NCBI RefSeq assembly: GCF_017086365.1 | Contig: NZ_CP070969.1 | Span: 4,340,001-4,404,000 of the forward strand | Direction of reading: 5' to 3' | Length of the DNA: 64,000 nt | Source of the DNA: Paenibacillus tianjinensis | Lineage (GTDB): Bacteria > Bacillota > Bacilli > Paenibacillales > Paenibacillaceae | Shown: one piece after another, positions 27,145 through 34,673 of the stretch | Layout: each line of letters begins with the position of its first letter | Position numbering within the stretch: position 1 is the first letter of the stretch | The notes under the pieces: model-generated | Database searches by the model: none | Seen by the model: the letters and a program-made list of their open reading frames with translations, nothing else | Told to the model about the DNA's origin: nothing | Made by a program: the position numbers and the translations under genes

Positions 27145-28011
27145 ATGCAAGTTCGTAATCTCGTAGTACCGCTCGTATCAAGCACTGCTGCCAAGCAGGT
27201 AAAAGATGTGGCTGTCATTATCTTTTCAGCCTTTCTGGTGGCGAGCGGGCTCCGGCTGTTCCTAATTCCGCATCAGCTGCTAAGCGGCGGGGTGGCGGGG
27301 ACGGCTTCCATCATCGGCTATCTGACAAATCCGAAGTATATCTCACTGTATTATTTTGCAATTAATCTTCCAATTCTGATCTGGGGCTTTGTGGCCGTAG
27401 GTAAAAAATATATTTGTCTGAGCATGCTGTCCGTCGTTTCCACCACCTGGTTCCTGACTGTAATTCCGGTGATTAAGCTGACCAAGGATCCGATTCTGGC
27501 CAGTATTTTTGGCGGAGTGATCATTGCGGGCGGGGTAGGGTTCTCGCTTCGTGCGGGAGGATCTTCCGGAGGATTTGATATTTTAGGCTCAATTATTACC
27601 CGTAAACGCGATATTCCAATGGGGACTGTGCTGTTTGTATTGGACGGTCTGGTTATTCTTAGCCTCGGCTTCTTTAAGAGCTGGGACTCCGCCCTGTATG
27701 CGATGCTCTGTATCTTCGTCAAAAGCAGGGTTGTAGATATGATTCATATCCGCCATATTAAACTAACCTGCTTCATTGTAACGAAGGAACGGGAAAAAAT
27801 GCTGGATCGCCTGACCCTGCTTCCGCACGGCATCACCGTCGTCAATGCAGAGGGCGGATACAGCCATGAGGGCAACACGATGCTGATGACGGTAACGACA
27901 CGCTATGAGCTGGCTGAGCTGCGGAAGACGATCCTGGAAACGGATCCCAAATCCTTCGTCAACGTGCTGGAGACGGTGGAGATCGTAGGCAGATTCAGAC
28001 GGCTCGGTTAG
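27145..28011 (+). CDS. YitT-family membrane protein
   Basis: 288 residues: about five to six membrane helices in the first 190 residues (VIIFSAFLVASGLRLFLIPH, LLSGGVAGTASIIGYLT, GVIIAGGVGFSLRAGGSSGG) and a soluble C-terminal DUF2179 domain (HGITVVNAEGGYSHEGNTML, KSFVNVLETVEIVGRF). Members occur in many copies in Bacillales and are of unknown function; DUF2179 may bind a small ligand. SD AGAGGGG. Confidence 0.88.
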   Translation: MQVRNLVVPLVSSTAAKQVKDVAVIIFSAFLVASGLRLFLIPHQLLSGGVAGTASIIGYLTNPKYISLYYFAINLPILIWGFVAVGKKYICLSMLSVVSTTWFLTVIPVIKLTKDPILASIFGGVIIAGGVGFSLRAGGSSGGFDILGSIITRKRDIPMGTVLFVLDGLVILSLGFFKSWDSALYAMLCIFVKSRVVDMIHIRHIKLTCFIVTKEREKMLDRLTLLPHGITVVNAEGGYSHEGNTMLMTVTTRYELAELRKTILETDPKSFVNVLETVEIVGRFRRLG

Positions 28012-28376
28012 CTATATAAATTGAGCTTGTATTTTTCAGTTTACGGATTAGCCGTGACTCCAGAGAATGTTTGGACTTCCGGCCGCTGCCCTTCTGCAGA
28101 TTTCTTGATTTGACCGCTGTTCGCGGTGGAAATCCGCAGACAAAGGCGAACGCTCTCGCTCCTACAGTTCCAAAATCCCCTTCCGCCACTTTCTGTTAGA
28201 ACAGATCGATATACCTGCAACCGCCCAATCACCTTGCTGCGGCTCCAATACAAATTGCTTGATGCCTGTGTACTTCTTTTTAAGGGTACATGGTTCTCTC
28301 AGTCTCATTAAGCAAAAAGGGATGTGTCTCCAGCCCTCCGGCTGAAGAAACATCCCTTTGTTTGTGTAGCAGCGGC
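28012..28376. other. Intergenic region between convergent yitT and lysC
   Basis: 365 bases with no supported gene. The part 28060-28200 is GC-rich and has small hairpins (CCGC-TGTT-GCGG) and a compositional look different from coding DNA; it may be a dispersed intergenic element but has no second copy here. It ends in the lysC terminator. Confidence 0.45.
28314..28359 (-). terminator. lysC terminator
   Basis: AAAAAGGGATGT (28314-28325) pairs with ACATCCCTTT (28350-28359), with an inner CAGCC/GGCTG stem. On the minus strand it ends in five T. Confidence 0.8.
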
Positions 28377-28895
28377 CTAGCGGCGGTCCTTAGGACCACC
28401 AACGAAGGCCTGCTCTTCTGTATCCAAGTTGTAGGCGGTATGAAGCGCCTGGATGATTGTAGGCAGGTTACCTGATTCAATGACACAGGACACCTTGATT
28501 TCAGAGGTACTGACCATCTTGATGCTGACCCCTTCGCCGGAAATCACTTCGAACATCTGCGCTGCAACCCCCGGGTGGCTGACCATGCCTGCACCGACGA
28601 TCGAAACTTTAACCAGATTGTCCTCAGAGGTCACTTCGCGGTAAGGCAGTTCGGTGTGCAGACCTTCGATGATTCCCTTGGCCCGCTCAAGCTCACTCAG
28701 CGCGAGTGTAAAGGAGAAGTCCGCTTCCCCGTTCTGGACACCGCTCTGCACGATAATATCTACGTCAACGCCTTCAGCAGCCAGCTTGCCGAATACCTGG
28801 GCAAGTACGCCCGGAACATCCGGCACCCCAAGAATACTGATCCGCGCTACGTTCTTGTCATACGCAATACCACTAACTACAACTCCCTGCTCCAT
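28377..28895 (-). CDS. lysC: Internal start for aspartokinase beta subunit
   Basis: ATG 28895, codon 246 of lysC, is preceded by AAGGAGG with an eight-base spacer. Translation from it gives 172 residues (MEQGVVVSGIAYDKN...), which are the two regulatory ACT domains. In B. subtilis aspartokinase II the beta subunit is made from just such an in-frame internal start. Confidence 0.75.
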   Translation of the reverse strand: MEQGVVVSGIAYDKNVARISILGVPDVPGVLAQVFGKLAAEGVDVDIIVQSGVQNGEADFSFTLALSELERAKGIIEGLHTELPYREVTSEDNLVKVSIVGAGMVSHPGVAAQMFEVISGEGVSIKMVSTSEIKVSCVIESGNLPTIIQALHTAYNLDTEEQAFVGGPKDRR

Positions 28896-29630
28896 GCTTG
28901 CTTCCTCCTTCACAACAGTACCTTCATTATGATTAAAGCTCGATCTGACGACCAGCTTCACTTGATATCTTTTGGCATATTCAACGGCACGGGGATGGAG
29001 TACTGCTGCACCCAGATTGGCCAGCTCCAGCATCTCATCATAGGAAATCTCCTTCAGCTTGCGCGCCGTCTTCACAATACGCGGGTCCGTTGAATAGATT
29101 CCGTCGACATCCGTATAGATCTCGCAGACATCTGCTTTGATCGCGGCAGCCAGCGCTACGGCTGTCGTATCTGAACCTCCGCGGCCCAGTGTTGTAATCT
29201 CGCCGTCCAGCGTCATCCCCTGGAATCCGGCTACAATGACAATCTGATCACGTTCCAGGGACTCCAGAACACGCCGCGGTACAATTTCGTTGATCCGTGC
29301 CCGTCCATGGGTCTCATCGGTGCGGAAGCCTGCCTGCCACCCTGTATAAGAGACGGCATCCCTGCCAATCCCATGCAGCGCGATGGACAGGAGAGCAACT
29401 GAAATTTGTTCCCCGGTCGTCATCAGCATATCCATTTCGCGTGCAGGCGGCTGTTCATTCAGCTGTTTGGCCTGATCAATCAAATCATCCGTAGTATCCC
29501 CCATAGCAGATACAACCACAACGCAGCGGTGACCTTCATCCTGCTTGTCTGCGATGCGCTTAGCGACCCGTTTCATACGTTCAATGTCGCCGACGGAGCT
29601 GCCTCCGAATTTCATGACATAAAGTGACAA
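28377..29630 (-). CDS. lysC: Aspartate kinase (alpha and beta subunits)
   Basis: First enzyme of the lysine, threonine, methionine and diaminopimelate pathway. 417 residues from TTG 29630 (MSLYVMKFGGSSVGDIERM). The kinase domain shows KFGGSSV, GFQGMTLDGEITTLGRGGSD and YTDVDGIYSTDPRIV; two ACT domains follow (VARISILGVPDVPGVLAQVF and VKVSIVGAGMVSHPGVAAQM). An internal start encodes the beta subunit. The upstream GTG 29642 abuts its SD and is less likely. No lysine riboswitch is visible in the short leader. Confidence 0.93.
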   Translation of the reverse strand: MSLYVMKFGGSSVGDIERMKRVAKRIADKQDEGHRCVVVVSAMGDTTDDLIDQAKQLNEQPPAREMDMLMTTGEQISVALLSIALHGIGRDAVSYTGWQAGFRTDETHGRARINEIVPRRVLESLERDQIVIVAGFQGMTLDGEITTLGRGGSDTTAVALAAAIKADVCEIYTDVDGIYSTDPRIVKTARKLKEISYDEMLELANLGAAVLHPRAVEYAKRYQVKLVVRSSFNHNEGTVVKEEASMEQGVVVSGIAYDKNVARISILGVPDVPGVLAQVFGKLAAEGVDVDIIVQSGVQNGEADFSFTLALSELERAKGIIEGLHTELPYREVTSEDNLVKVSIVGAGMVSHPGVAAQMFEVISGEGVSIKMVSTSEIKVSCVIESGNLPTIIQALHTAYNLDTEEQAFVGGPKDRR

Positions 29631-29730
29631 AGTCCCATTCACTCCCTATTTCGCTCTATGAAGCTTATATTTGGATTAACGCTTTAACCCAGTATAATAC
29701 GAAATTCATATTAAGCGTTAATGGTTTCAC

Positions 29731-29762
29731 AAAAAAAACCTCCGCCGCTATGCGGGGAGGCC
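29731..29762 (-). terminator. efp terminator
   Basis: A GC-rich hairpin (CCTCCGC with GCGGGGAGG) followed on the minus strand by eight T, 38 bases after the efp stop. Confidence 0.85.
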
Positions 29763-29799
29763 TTCTTGAAAGCGAACTGCGGCTAATGCCGTACTAATC

Positions 29800-30357
29800 C
29801 TACGCGCGGGAGATGTATTTACCTTCGCGGGTATCGATCAGGAGAACATCTCCCTCATTAATGAACAGCGGAACCTGTACAGTATGACCGGTTTCCAGCG
29901 TAGCCGCTTTAGTTGCGCCTTGAGCAGTGTTGCCCTTAACGCCCGGTTCTGTTTCAGTAACCTTCAGCTCAACACTTGTAGGCAGGTTGATTCCGAGGAT
30001 TTCGCCCTGGTAGCTGACGATGTTAACCGTCATATTCTCTCTCAGGAAATTAAGCTCCCATTCCAGCTGTTTGGCACTCAGCTCAAACTGGTCATAGGTT
30101 TCATTGTCCATGAATACATGCTCTGCACCGCTGGCATACAGGTACTGCACGCCACGGTTTTCGATAATTGCGCGGCCGATCGTTTCACCGGCACGGAATG
30201 TGCGCTCAACAGTGTTGCCGTTGCGCAGGTTCTTGAGCTTGGAGCGGACAAATGCCGCGCCTTTACCCGGCTTTACGTGCTGGAAATCAAGAACGGTAAA
30301 AATATCTCCGTCCACCTCTACGGTCAAACCTGTTTTAAAATCATTGACTGAAATCAC
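29800..30357 (-). CDS. efp: Elongation factor P
   Basis: EF-P relieves ribosome stalling at polyproline. 185 residues, normal: KOW-like N-terminal domain ([20 protein letters not shown]), with the modified-loop region [16 protein letters not shown] whose tip Lys is the residue that may be modified, and OB domains ending [16 protein letters not shown] start after GGAGGG. Confidence 0.96.
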   Translation of the reverse strand: MISVNDFKTGLTVEVDGDIFTVLDFQHVKPGKGAAFVRSKLKNLRNGNTVERTFRAGETIGRAIIENRGVQYLYASGAEHVFMDNETYDQFELSAKQLEWELNFLRENMTVNIVSYQGEILGINLPTSVELKVTETEPGVKGNTAQGATKAATLETGHTVQVPLFINEGDVLLIDTREGKYISRA

Positions 30358-30397
30358 TAAAAATCCCTCCTGGATTAATTAACATGATGAAGCAGAA

Positions 30398-31468
30398 TTA
30401 CAGTACAAGATAATCTTTCGACGAATGCGTCAGCAGCGTAATGCCGCTCTCCGTGATCACGATATCATCTTCAATCCGCACGCCGCCAAGACCTGACAGA
30501 TAGATTCCCGGTTCCACGGTAACGACCATCCCCGGCTCCAGAATCTCATCGGCAAGCTTGGACAAACGCGGCCATTCATGAACCTCCATGCCCAGACCGT
30601 GCCCGGTGCTGTGCCCGAAGTATTCTCCGTAGCCGTAACTGGTAATGATATCGCGCGCCAAAGCGTCGGCTTCCCGTCCGGTCATGCCCGGTTTGATATT
30701 CGCCAGCGTGTGCAGCTGGGCTTCAAGCACGACATCATAGATTTCCTTCAGCTTCGGATCGGGAGTCCCCAGTGCAATGGTGCGGGTTACATCCGAGCAG
30801 TAGCCGTCAAGCAGCGCCCCGAAATCGAAAGTAACGAACTCGTTGTTCTGAATCACCTTGCTGCTGGCTACACCATGCGGCATGGCGGAACGTTCACCTG
30901 AGGCAACGATCGTATCAAACGATGAAGAGGTTGCGCCGTGGGTGCGCATGTAGAATTCCATTTCCAGATCAACATCACGCTCGGTCATGCCGGGCTTGAT
31001 CACATTCAGAATATGACTGAAGGTCGCATCCGCCAGATCCGCCGCCCGCTGCATCACAGCCAGCTCGTCCTCGTCCTTGAACATGCGCAGATTCTCTACA
31101 GCCTTGGATACCGGAACCAGTACTGCAGGCTGCAGCGCAGCAGCATAAGCCGTATATGCGCTGAAGGTAACGTCATCCTGTTCAAAGCCGACTCGGACTG
31201 AGCCGCCCTGCGGAAGCAGTTCACGCACAGTGTCAATGAATTTCGGACCATGCTCAACAACCTTTAACCCTGCTACCTGTTCTGCCGCCTGTGTCCGGTA
31301 CCGGAAATCAGTCAACAGATAACTCTCATCACCAGTGACCAGCACGTAACCGGAGGAGCCGGTGAATCCGCTCAAATAACGGCGGTTAATGCCGCTGGTG
31401 ATTAACATCGCATCCAATCCCTGTTCCTGCAAAACCTTACGCAGCTTGGAGACGCGCTTGTTGCCCAT
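30398..31468 (-). CDS. M24 Xaa-Pro dipeptidase
   Basis: 356 residues: creatinase-like N-terminal domain (RVSKLRKVLQEQGLDAMLIT, YLSGFTGSSGYVLV) and the pita-bread metallopeptidase domain. The metal ligands are in FDFGALLDGYCSDVTRT, HSTGHGLGMEVHE and VTVEPGIYLSGLGGVRIED. ATG 31468 has AGGAG seven bases upstream. Homologue of B. subtilis YqhT (PapA), which also sits next to efp. Cleaves proline-containing dipeptides. Confidence 0.92.
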   Translation of the reverse strand: MGNKRVSKLRKVLQEQGLDAMLITSGINRRYLSGFTGSSGYVLVTGDESYLLTDFRYRTQAAEQVAGLKVVEHGPKFIDTVRELLPQGGSVRVGFEQDDVTFSAYTAYAAALQPAVLVPVSKAVENLRMFKDEDELAVMQRAADLADATFSHILNVIKPGMTERDVDLEMEFYMRTHGATSSSFDTIVASGERSAMPHGVASSKVIQNNEFVTFDFGALLDGYCSDVTRTIALGTPDPKLKEIYDVVLEAQLHTLANIKPGMTGREADALARDIITSYGYGEYFGHSTGHGLGMEVHEWPRLSKLADEILEPGMVVTVEPGIYLSGLGGVRIEDDIVITESGITLLTHSSKDYLVL

Positions 31469-31542
31469 TCTCATTCTCCTCTCGAAATAGCCACATTGTA
31501 TTTTAACATAGGGTTATGCCCTTGAGAAGTTTTTTCGGGCGT

Positions 31543-32034
31543 TCAGGCAAGCTTTGTCCGCTGTTCGCGTTTTCGTTCATCGGTATACTCAATTGCCGCT
31601 GTGTAACCGATGAATAAACCCCAGAGTAAAGAGATGCAAAACTCACTGACAACAGAGTTCCATGGCAGCTTGAACATGGGCTGCAGCAGGAACATCCATG
31701 AGCCGGCTAGGAAGATTCCCGCCCACCAGAGCATGCCGTAAATCATGCCCGGCCAAGGCCCCTTCAGCTTGCGGAAGATCAGTACATAGATCAGTGATGC
31801 AATTACAGAAAACGCGATATAAAACAAATATCCGAGCAGATGCCCGGCAGGTTTGATTAAGAACTCATGCTTAAAAAAGGGCTCTGCCAAAAAACCCGGG
31901 ATCACCTTGGTGAAATGCAGTGTATAGATTAGCCAGCGGATACCTCCCCAGATCAATCCGGCAAATATCCCCAGTTCAACCGCAAAAAACAACTGGTTCG
32001 TATGTTCTGATTCTCTCTTGCCTGCTTTATTCAT
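31543..32034 (-). CDS. yqhR: YqhR-family membrane protein
   Basis: 163 residues with four membrane helices (FFAVELGIFAGLIWGGIRWL, LLGYLFYIAFSVIASLIYVL, MIYGMLWWAGIFLAGSWMFL, SEFCISLLWGLFIGYTAAIE). Size, topology and position beside the Xaa-Pro peptidase match YqhR of Bacillus. Function unknown. Divergent from yqhQ. Confidence 0.8.
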   Translation of the reverse strand: MNKAGKRESEHTNQLFFAVELGIFAGLIWGGIRWLIYTLHFTKVIPGFLAEPFFKHEFLIKPAGHLLGYLFYIAFSVIASLIYVLIFRKLKGPWPGMIYGMLWWAGIFLAGSWMFLLQPMFKLPWNSVVSEFCISLLWGLFIGYTAAIEYTDERKREQRTKLA

Positions 32035-32190
32035 TTTATGGCCTCACTTTCAGGTAAATGGTGTGCGGTGCGCTTCTCGGATCTCTATATGCTAGTATGC
32101 ACAGGAAAAGGCAATCCAACTAGCAATGTAAGCATAAATTAGTTACAATGGATTATATAAATCATATTAATATGCGGGAAGGTGAATTGG

Positions 32191-33189
32191 TTGTCCCAGG
32201 AAACTCCCAGTTACGGCGGCCAAGCCGTTATCGAAGGCGTCATGTTCGGCGGCAAGCATATCAACGTAACAGCCGTACGGCGGAAGAATCAGGAAATTAC
32301 ATTTTTGGAGGTGCCGAAGAGCGATAAGAGCTGGGTCATCAAATTGCGCAGGATTCCTCTGCTTCGCGGCATTGTCAGTATTATAGATGCAAGCGCCAAA
32401 GGCTCCAAGCACCTCAATTATTCGGCTGAATCCTATGCCGAGGATGAGACAGAGCCGGAAGAGCTGGCGAAGCAGAAAGAAAAGACCAAGAAGAAGGAAG
32501 AAGGCTGGAGCCTTGGCATGATTTTTGGCGTCGCCGTTATGGGGATATTGTCATTTCTGTTCGGTAAGCTCATTTTCACGCTGGTGCCTGTCTTTGTGGA
32601 GAATTTCCTTTTCAAAGATGCATTTGATAACTACATTCTGCACAACCTCGTAGAAGGCGGCATTAAACTGATTCTGCTGTTAGTCTATCTGACAGCCATT
32701 TCACAGACCCCTGTGATTAAACGTCTGTTCCAGTATCACGGAGCCGAGCATAAGGTGATCAGCGCCTTTGAAGCCGGCGAAGAATTAACTGTTGAGAACG
32801 TACAGAAGTATAGCCGTCTGCATTACCGCTGCGGCAGCAGCTTTATGATGCTAACCATCATTCTCGGCGTGGTAATCTACTCGGTTGTCCCTTGGAGCAG
32901 CCTTACGGAGCGTATTCTTCAGCGGATTATTCTCCTGCCGGTTGTCATCGGTGTTTCTTTTGAGGTTCTGAAAGGAACCAACGCCGTACGGGATATTCCG
33001 GGCCTGAAATATTTGGGGTATCCGGGACTGTGGCTCCAGCTGCTTACAACGAAGGAACCTAAAGACGATATGGTGGAAGTATCGATCGCTTCGTTCAACC
33101 GGATGCGGGAGCTTGATGCCGCGATTGAGGCAAGAGGATATGCGGAGGAAAGTGTGTCAGGCGGCATATTGGATCCTGCGAAAGGATGA
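32191..33189 (+). CDS. yqhQ: YqhQ-family DUF1385 protein
   Basis: 332 residues from TTG 32191, which has AAGGTGA five bases before it. DUF1385 signatures are clear: YGGQAVIEGVMFGGKHINVT, RIPLLRGIVSIIDA, FQYHGAEHKVISAFEAGEEL and HYRCGSSFMM. Two to three membrane helices in the middle. Possibly metal-binding (conserved His, Cys); role unknown. Confidence 0.9.
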   Translation: MSQETPSYGGQAVIEGVMFGGKHINVTAVRRKNQEITFLEVPKSDKSWVIKLRRIPLLRGIVSIIDASAKGSKHLNYSAESYAEDETEPEELAKQKEKTKKKEEGWSLGMIFGVAVMGILSFLFGKLIFTLVPVFVENFLFKDAFDNYILHNLVEGGIKLILLLVYLTAISQTPVIKRLFQYHGAEHKVISAFEAGEELTVENVQKYSRLHYRCGSSFMMLTIILGVVIYSVVPWSSLTERILQRIILLPVVIGVSFEVLKGTNAVRDIPGLKYLGYPGLWLQLLTTKEPKDDMVEVSIASFNRMRELDAAIEARGYAEESVSGGILDPAKG

Positions 33190-33196
33190 GTGGCCT

Positions 33197-33535
33197 ATGA
33201 TCAGGCATGCTTTGATTTTTTGGATTGCAGTTTCGCTCGCTGTACTTGGATTAGTTACGGGGATTATGGACTATGGCCTGGGCTGGCTGTTTTGGACGCT
33301 GCTTCCTACTCTGCTTCTTTGCGCCCTTCTGATCTATGCTTACCGGTTAACTCTGAAGACGCCCAATGGTCCAGGCAGATCGAGACCCAAAGTAAAGCCG
33401 TCCCAGAAAACCATGGCCAAAGTTGCAGGGGTCCGCAAGACTCAAGCTGCTCCAGGCAAACGCAAAACCTACCCGTTTCAAGTCATTGAAGGCAGCAAGG
33501 GAAAAAATGATGAACATCTTCCCAAATATCATTAA
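33197..33535 (+). CDS. Small membrane protein with basic tail
   Basis: 112 residues: two membrane helices (about 3-22 and 28-48, ALIFWIAVSLAVLGLVTG and YGLGWLFWTLLPTLLLCALL) and a very basic cytoplasmic tail (RSRPKVKPSQKTMAKVAGVR). ATG 33197 follows AAGGATGA; it is eight bases after yqhQ and likely co-transcribed. Not recognised. Confidence 0.6.
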   Translation: MIRHALIFWIAVSLAVLGLVTGIMDYGLGWLFWTLLPTLLLCALLIYAYRLTLKTPNGPGRSRPKVKPSQKTMAKVAGVRKTQAAPGKRKTYPFQVIEGSKGKNDEHLPKYH

Positions 33536-33568
33536 CCGCTGTTACCGAAGTATAATTTAGAGTTTATC

Positions 33569-33615
33569 AGAGCATCCCGATGTTGCGTCAGCAATCCTAC
33601 GGGATGCTCTTTTTC
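33569..33615 (+). terminator. Terminator after the yqhQ operon
   Basis: AGAGCATCCCG pairs with CGGGATGCTCT (11 bp) and is followed by four T and C. Because the stem is symmetric it may also serve the convergent patatin gene. Confidence 0.85.
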
Positions 33616-33636
33616 ATGAGAGTTAGAGCCTGTAGC

Positions 33637-34581
33637 CTAAGGTTTAAAGCTTGGTTTATGCGGCCGCCAATGCTTAAAGAACTCTTCCCCCGCCTTCATT
33701 CCTGCAGTATACAGCTCATCACTCTGCTCCGGTGAGATACGAAACTGTGTCGTGGATACGCCGAGCGTCGGGATTTTGACGGTACGCACGAACTTTTCCG
33801 TCTCAATATAACGCTCGTCATGCGCAGACAGCATCGTGCCCACCATCGCCTGCAGCATGCTGAACGGACCGGTAATCCGGTGCGCCTGCGGCTCCGTCTT
33901 CCCGATCAGCTGGTAACCGACCGTAGGCGTCCTGCGCTCCGGACTTCTAAAGCCCTCCTTCTCATCGAACAGCCATAGCGGAAAATTACTCAGCAGGCCG
34001 CCGTCCACTACATAAATAAACTGTTCCATAAAGGTTTTGCCCTTCGCCGCCTGCCCGTTTAGACGCAGCATCACCGGATCGAAGAAATACGGAATACTGC
34101 AGCTCATCCGTACCGCCTTAGCGACCTCAAATCCGCCAGGAGATATCCCGTAGTCCTTCAGGTCGTCTGGCAGTACAATGATTCTCCCATTCGTGATATC
34201 CGACGCAATGATGGACAGCTTACCGGGCGGCAGATCGCTGAATGTAACAATGCCTTTATCCCGTAAAATGCCGCGGATCCACGCCTCTAGCGCCTCTCCG
34301 GAATACAACCCTTTCTTAATCATTACACGCAGTGCAGGCCCAACGATAGCAGTATTGTACAGCATACCCCGCTTTAAAAAAGTGATAAAAGAGGTCTGTC
34401 TAATAATCCGGCTCATGGTCTCCCCGTCATAGCCTGCGGCCAGGAGAGAGGCGATAATGGAGCCGGAGGAGGTTCCGGCCACTTTTTTGAAGATGCCCCC
34501 AGCCCGTTCTGTAGCTTCCACTGCTCCGGCAAGCGCTACTCCTTTTACACCCCCGCCTTCAAATACTGCGTTAATCTCCAT
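33637..34581 (-). CDS. Patatin-like phospholipase
   Basis: 314 residues. The oxyanion glycine loop FEGGGVKGVALAGAVEA, nucleophile GTSSGSI (Ser in GxSxG) and catalytic Asp in VVDGGLLSNFP give a complete patatin Ser-Asp dyad. No signal peptide, so probably cytoplasmic acyl hydrolase of the RssA type. ATG 34581 was chosen over upstream TTG 34590. Its SD (GGGGGA) lies in a hairpin. Confidence 0.9.
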   Translation of the reverse strand: MEINAVFEGGGVKGVALAGAVEATERAGGIFKKVAGTSSGSIIASLLAAGYDGETMSRIIRQTSFITFLKRGMLYNTAIVGPALRVMIKKGLYSGEALEAWIRGILRDKGIVTFSDLPPGKLSIIASDITNGRIIVLPDDLKDYGISPGGFEVAKAVRMSCSIPYFFDPVMLRLNGQAAKGKTFMEQFIYVVDGGLLSNFPLWLFDEKEGFRSPERRTPTVGYQLIGKTEPQAHRITGPFSMLQAMVGTMLSAHDERYIETEKFVRTVKIPTLGVSTTQFRISPEQSDELYTAGMKAGEEFFKHWRPHKPSFKP

Positions 34582-34591
34582 ATACGACAAT

Positions 34592-34635
34592 CCCCCGTTC
34601 CATAGATCTTATGCTTATCTATGAGCACGGGGGAG
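34592..34635 (-). promoter_or_regulatory. Hairpin masking the SD of the patatin gene
   Basis: On the minus strand TCCCCCGT pairs with ACGGGGGA (8 bp) and CATAGAT with ATCTATG (7 bp), separated by a small internal loop and a nine-base apical loop. The 3' arm contains the SD GGGGGA nine bases before the ATG. No T run follows, so a masking or attenuating role is more likely than a terminator. Confidence 0.6.
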
Positions 34636-34673
34636 CTTTAATGACTTCTTTAAATTAGGGTCTGAAATCTGTC

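Noticed and set aside
27057..27158. 33-codon frame starting TTG right after AGGAGG upstream of yitT
   Set aside because: There is no spacer between SD and start, and it overlaps the yitT start in another frame. Kept only as a remark.
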